This document shows, piece by piece, positions 50,561-50,677 of a stretch of DNA of 50,677 nucleotides. The translations under genes and the position numbers were made by a program. Positions within the stretch are counted from its first letter, which is position 1. The number at the start of each line of letters is the position of its first letter. Origin of the DNA: an uncultured Lachnoclostridium sp. (GTDB taxonomy: Bacteria > Bacillota > Clostridia > Lachnospirales > Lachnospiraceae); assembly GCA_946402335.1 (NCBI GenBank), contig CAMIWE010000008.1, forward strand, positions 1-50,677. The letters run 5' to 3'. A model generated the notes under the pieces. It was not told the DNA's origin, did not search any database, and was given only the letters and a program-made list of their open reading frames with translations.

Positions 50561-50677
50561 AGGCAATCACAACGTATGCATCAACATCGTTCTTCGGTGT
50601 GTTCGGAAGCGCAAACGAACGCACCGGCCAATTTCTGTGCCCGGGAGCTACGCATTCGACAACACCACATGTACGAA
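50559..50677 (-). CDS. Unknown protein, C-terminal fragment
   Basis: One minus-strand frame is open from the window edge to a TAA at 50561-50559 and gives 38 residues, ending RSFALPNTPKNDVDAYVVIA. The other two frames contain stops, and a terminator follows at once, so it is probably a real gene end. The family cannot be told from this fragment. Confidence 0.5.
   Translation of the reverse strand, partial: RTCGVVECVAPGHRNWPVRSFALPNTPKNDVDAYVVIA

Overview
The window looks like a chromosomal segment of an anaerobic Firmicute of the Clostridia, most likely a Lachnospiraceae-type gut or rumen bacterium. The evidence is the gene content: the hup-rqcP-divIC-tilS-hpt-ftsH core cluster, the HydE/HydG/HydF maturases of [FeFe]-hydrogenase, archaeal-type ProRS, a Cthe_2159-like lipoprotein and a membrane-anchored GH5 glucanase. 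Strong GGAGG ribosome-binding sites and TTGACA/TATAAT promoters also fit. No rRNA, tRNA, insertion sequence, prophage or CRISPR array was recognised. The organism assignment is inference from gene families, not from a marker-gene search.

Layout. 1-1.5 kb: AIR-synthase-like gene, Lrp/AsnC regulator and the first codons of an aminotransferase, overlapping as an operon. 1.8-2.4 kb: small anchored protein with its own promoter and terminator. 2.5-7.3 kb: an ABC-2 export system (33-residue membrane peptide, ATPase, large anchored protein, two permeases). 7.4-13.5 kb: hydE-hydG-hydF followed by a GH13 amylase-type enzyme. 13.8-15 kb: lipoprotein. 15.1-20 kb: core cluster, which lacks the sporulation genes (yabP, yabQ, spoIIE) usually embedded in it. 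20.4-22 kb: SDR plus an acyltransferase-fold protein without its catalytic histidine. 22.3-25.3 kb: two lipoproteins, one with a HELLH metallopeptidase motif. 25.4-27 kb: HAD phosphatase, radical SAM enzyme and a Cys-rich membrane protein. 27.2-28.7 kb: paired paralogous coiled-coil membrane proteins. 29-30.4 kb: proS. 30.7-34.3 kb: LUD protein, P-loop kinase, VWA protein and macrodomain protein. 34.3-35.0 kb: AT-rich 57-nt repeat array framed by a minus-strand promoter and terminators. 35.2-38.4 kb: fused permease-ATPase ABC protein and a zinc-ribbon membrane protein. 38.5-43.4 kb: MFS carrier and heterodimeric ABC exporter. 43.6-46 kb: histidine phosphatase, birA and an NrtR-like Nudix regulator. 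46.2-48 kb: GH5 glucanase. 48.1-50.4 kb: cysK and metY (sulfur assimilation). 50.56 kb to the end: the tail of one more gene.

Most genes lie on the minus strand in short operons, with plus-strand singletons carrying their own consensus promoters. The strongest candidates for something undescribed are three. The first is the repeat array at 34.4-34.9 kb, possibly a repeat-containing RNA or an array of 9-10 residue peptides. The second is the Cys-rich protein/radical SAM/HAD operon at 25.4-27.0 kb. The third is the macrodomain protein with a conserved-looking unknown C-terminal domain next to a VWA protein. All product names come from reading the translations; no database search was possible.
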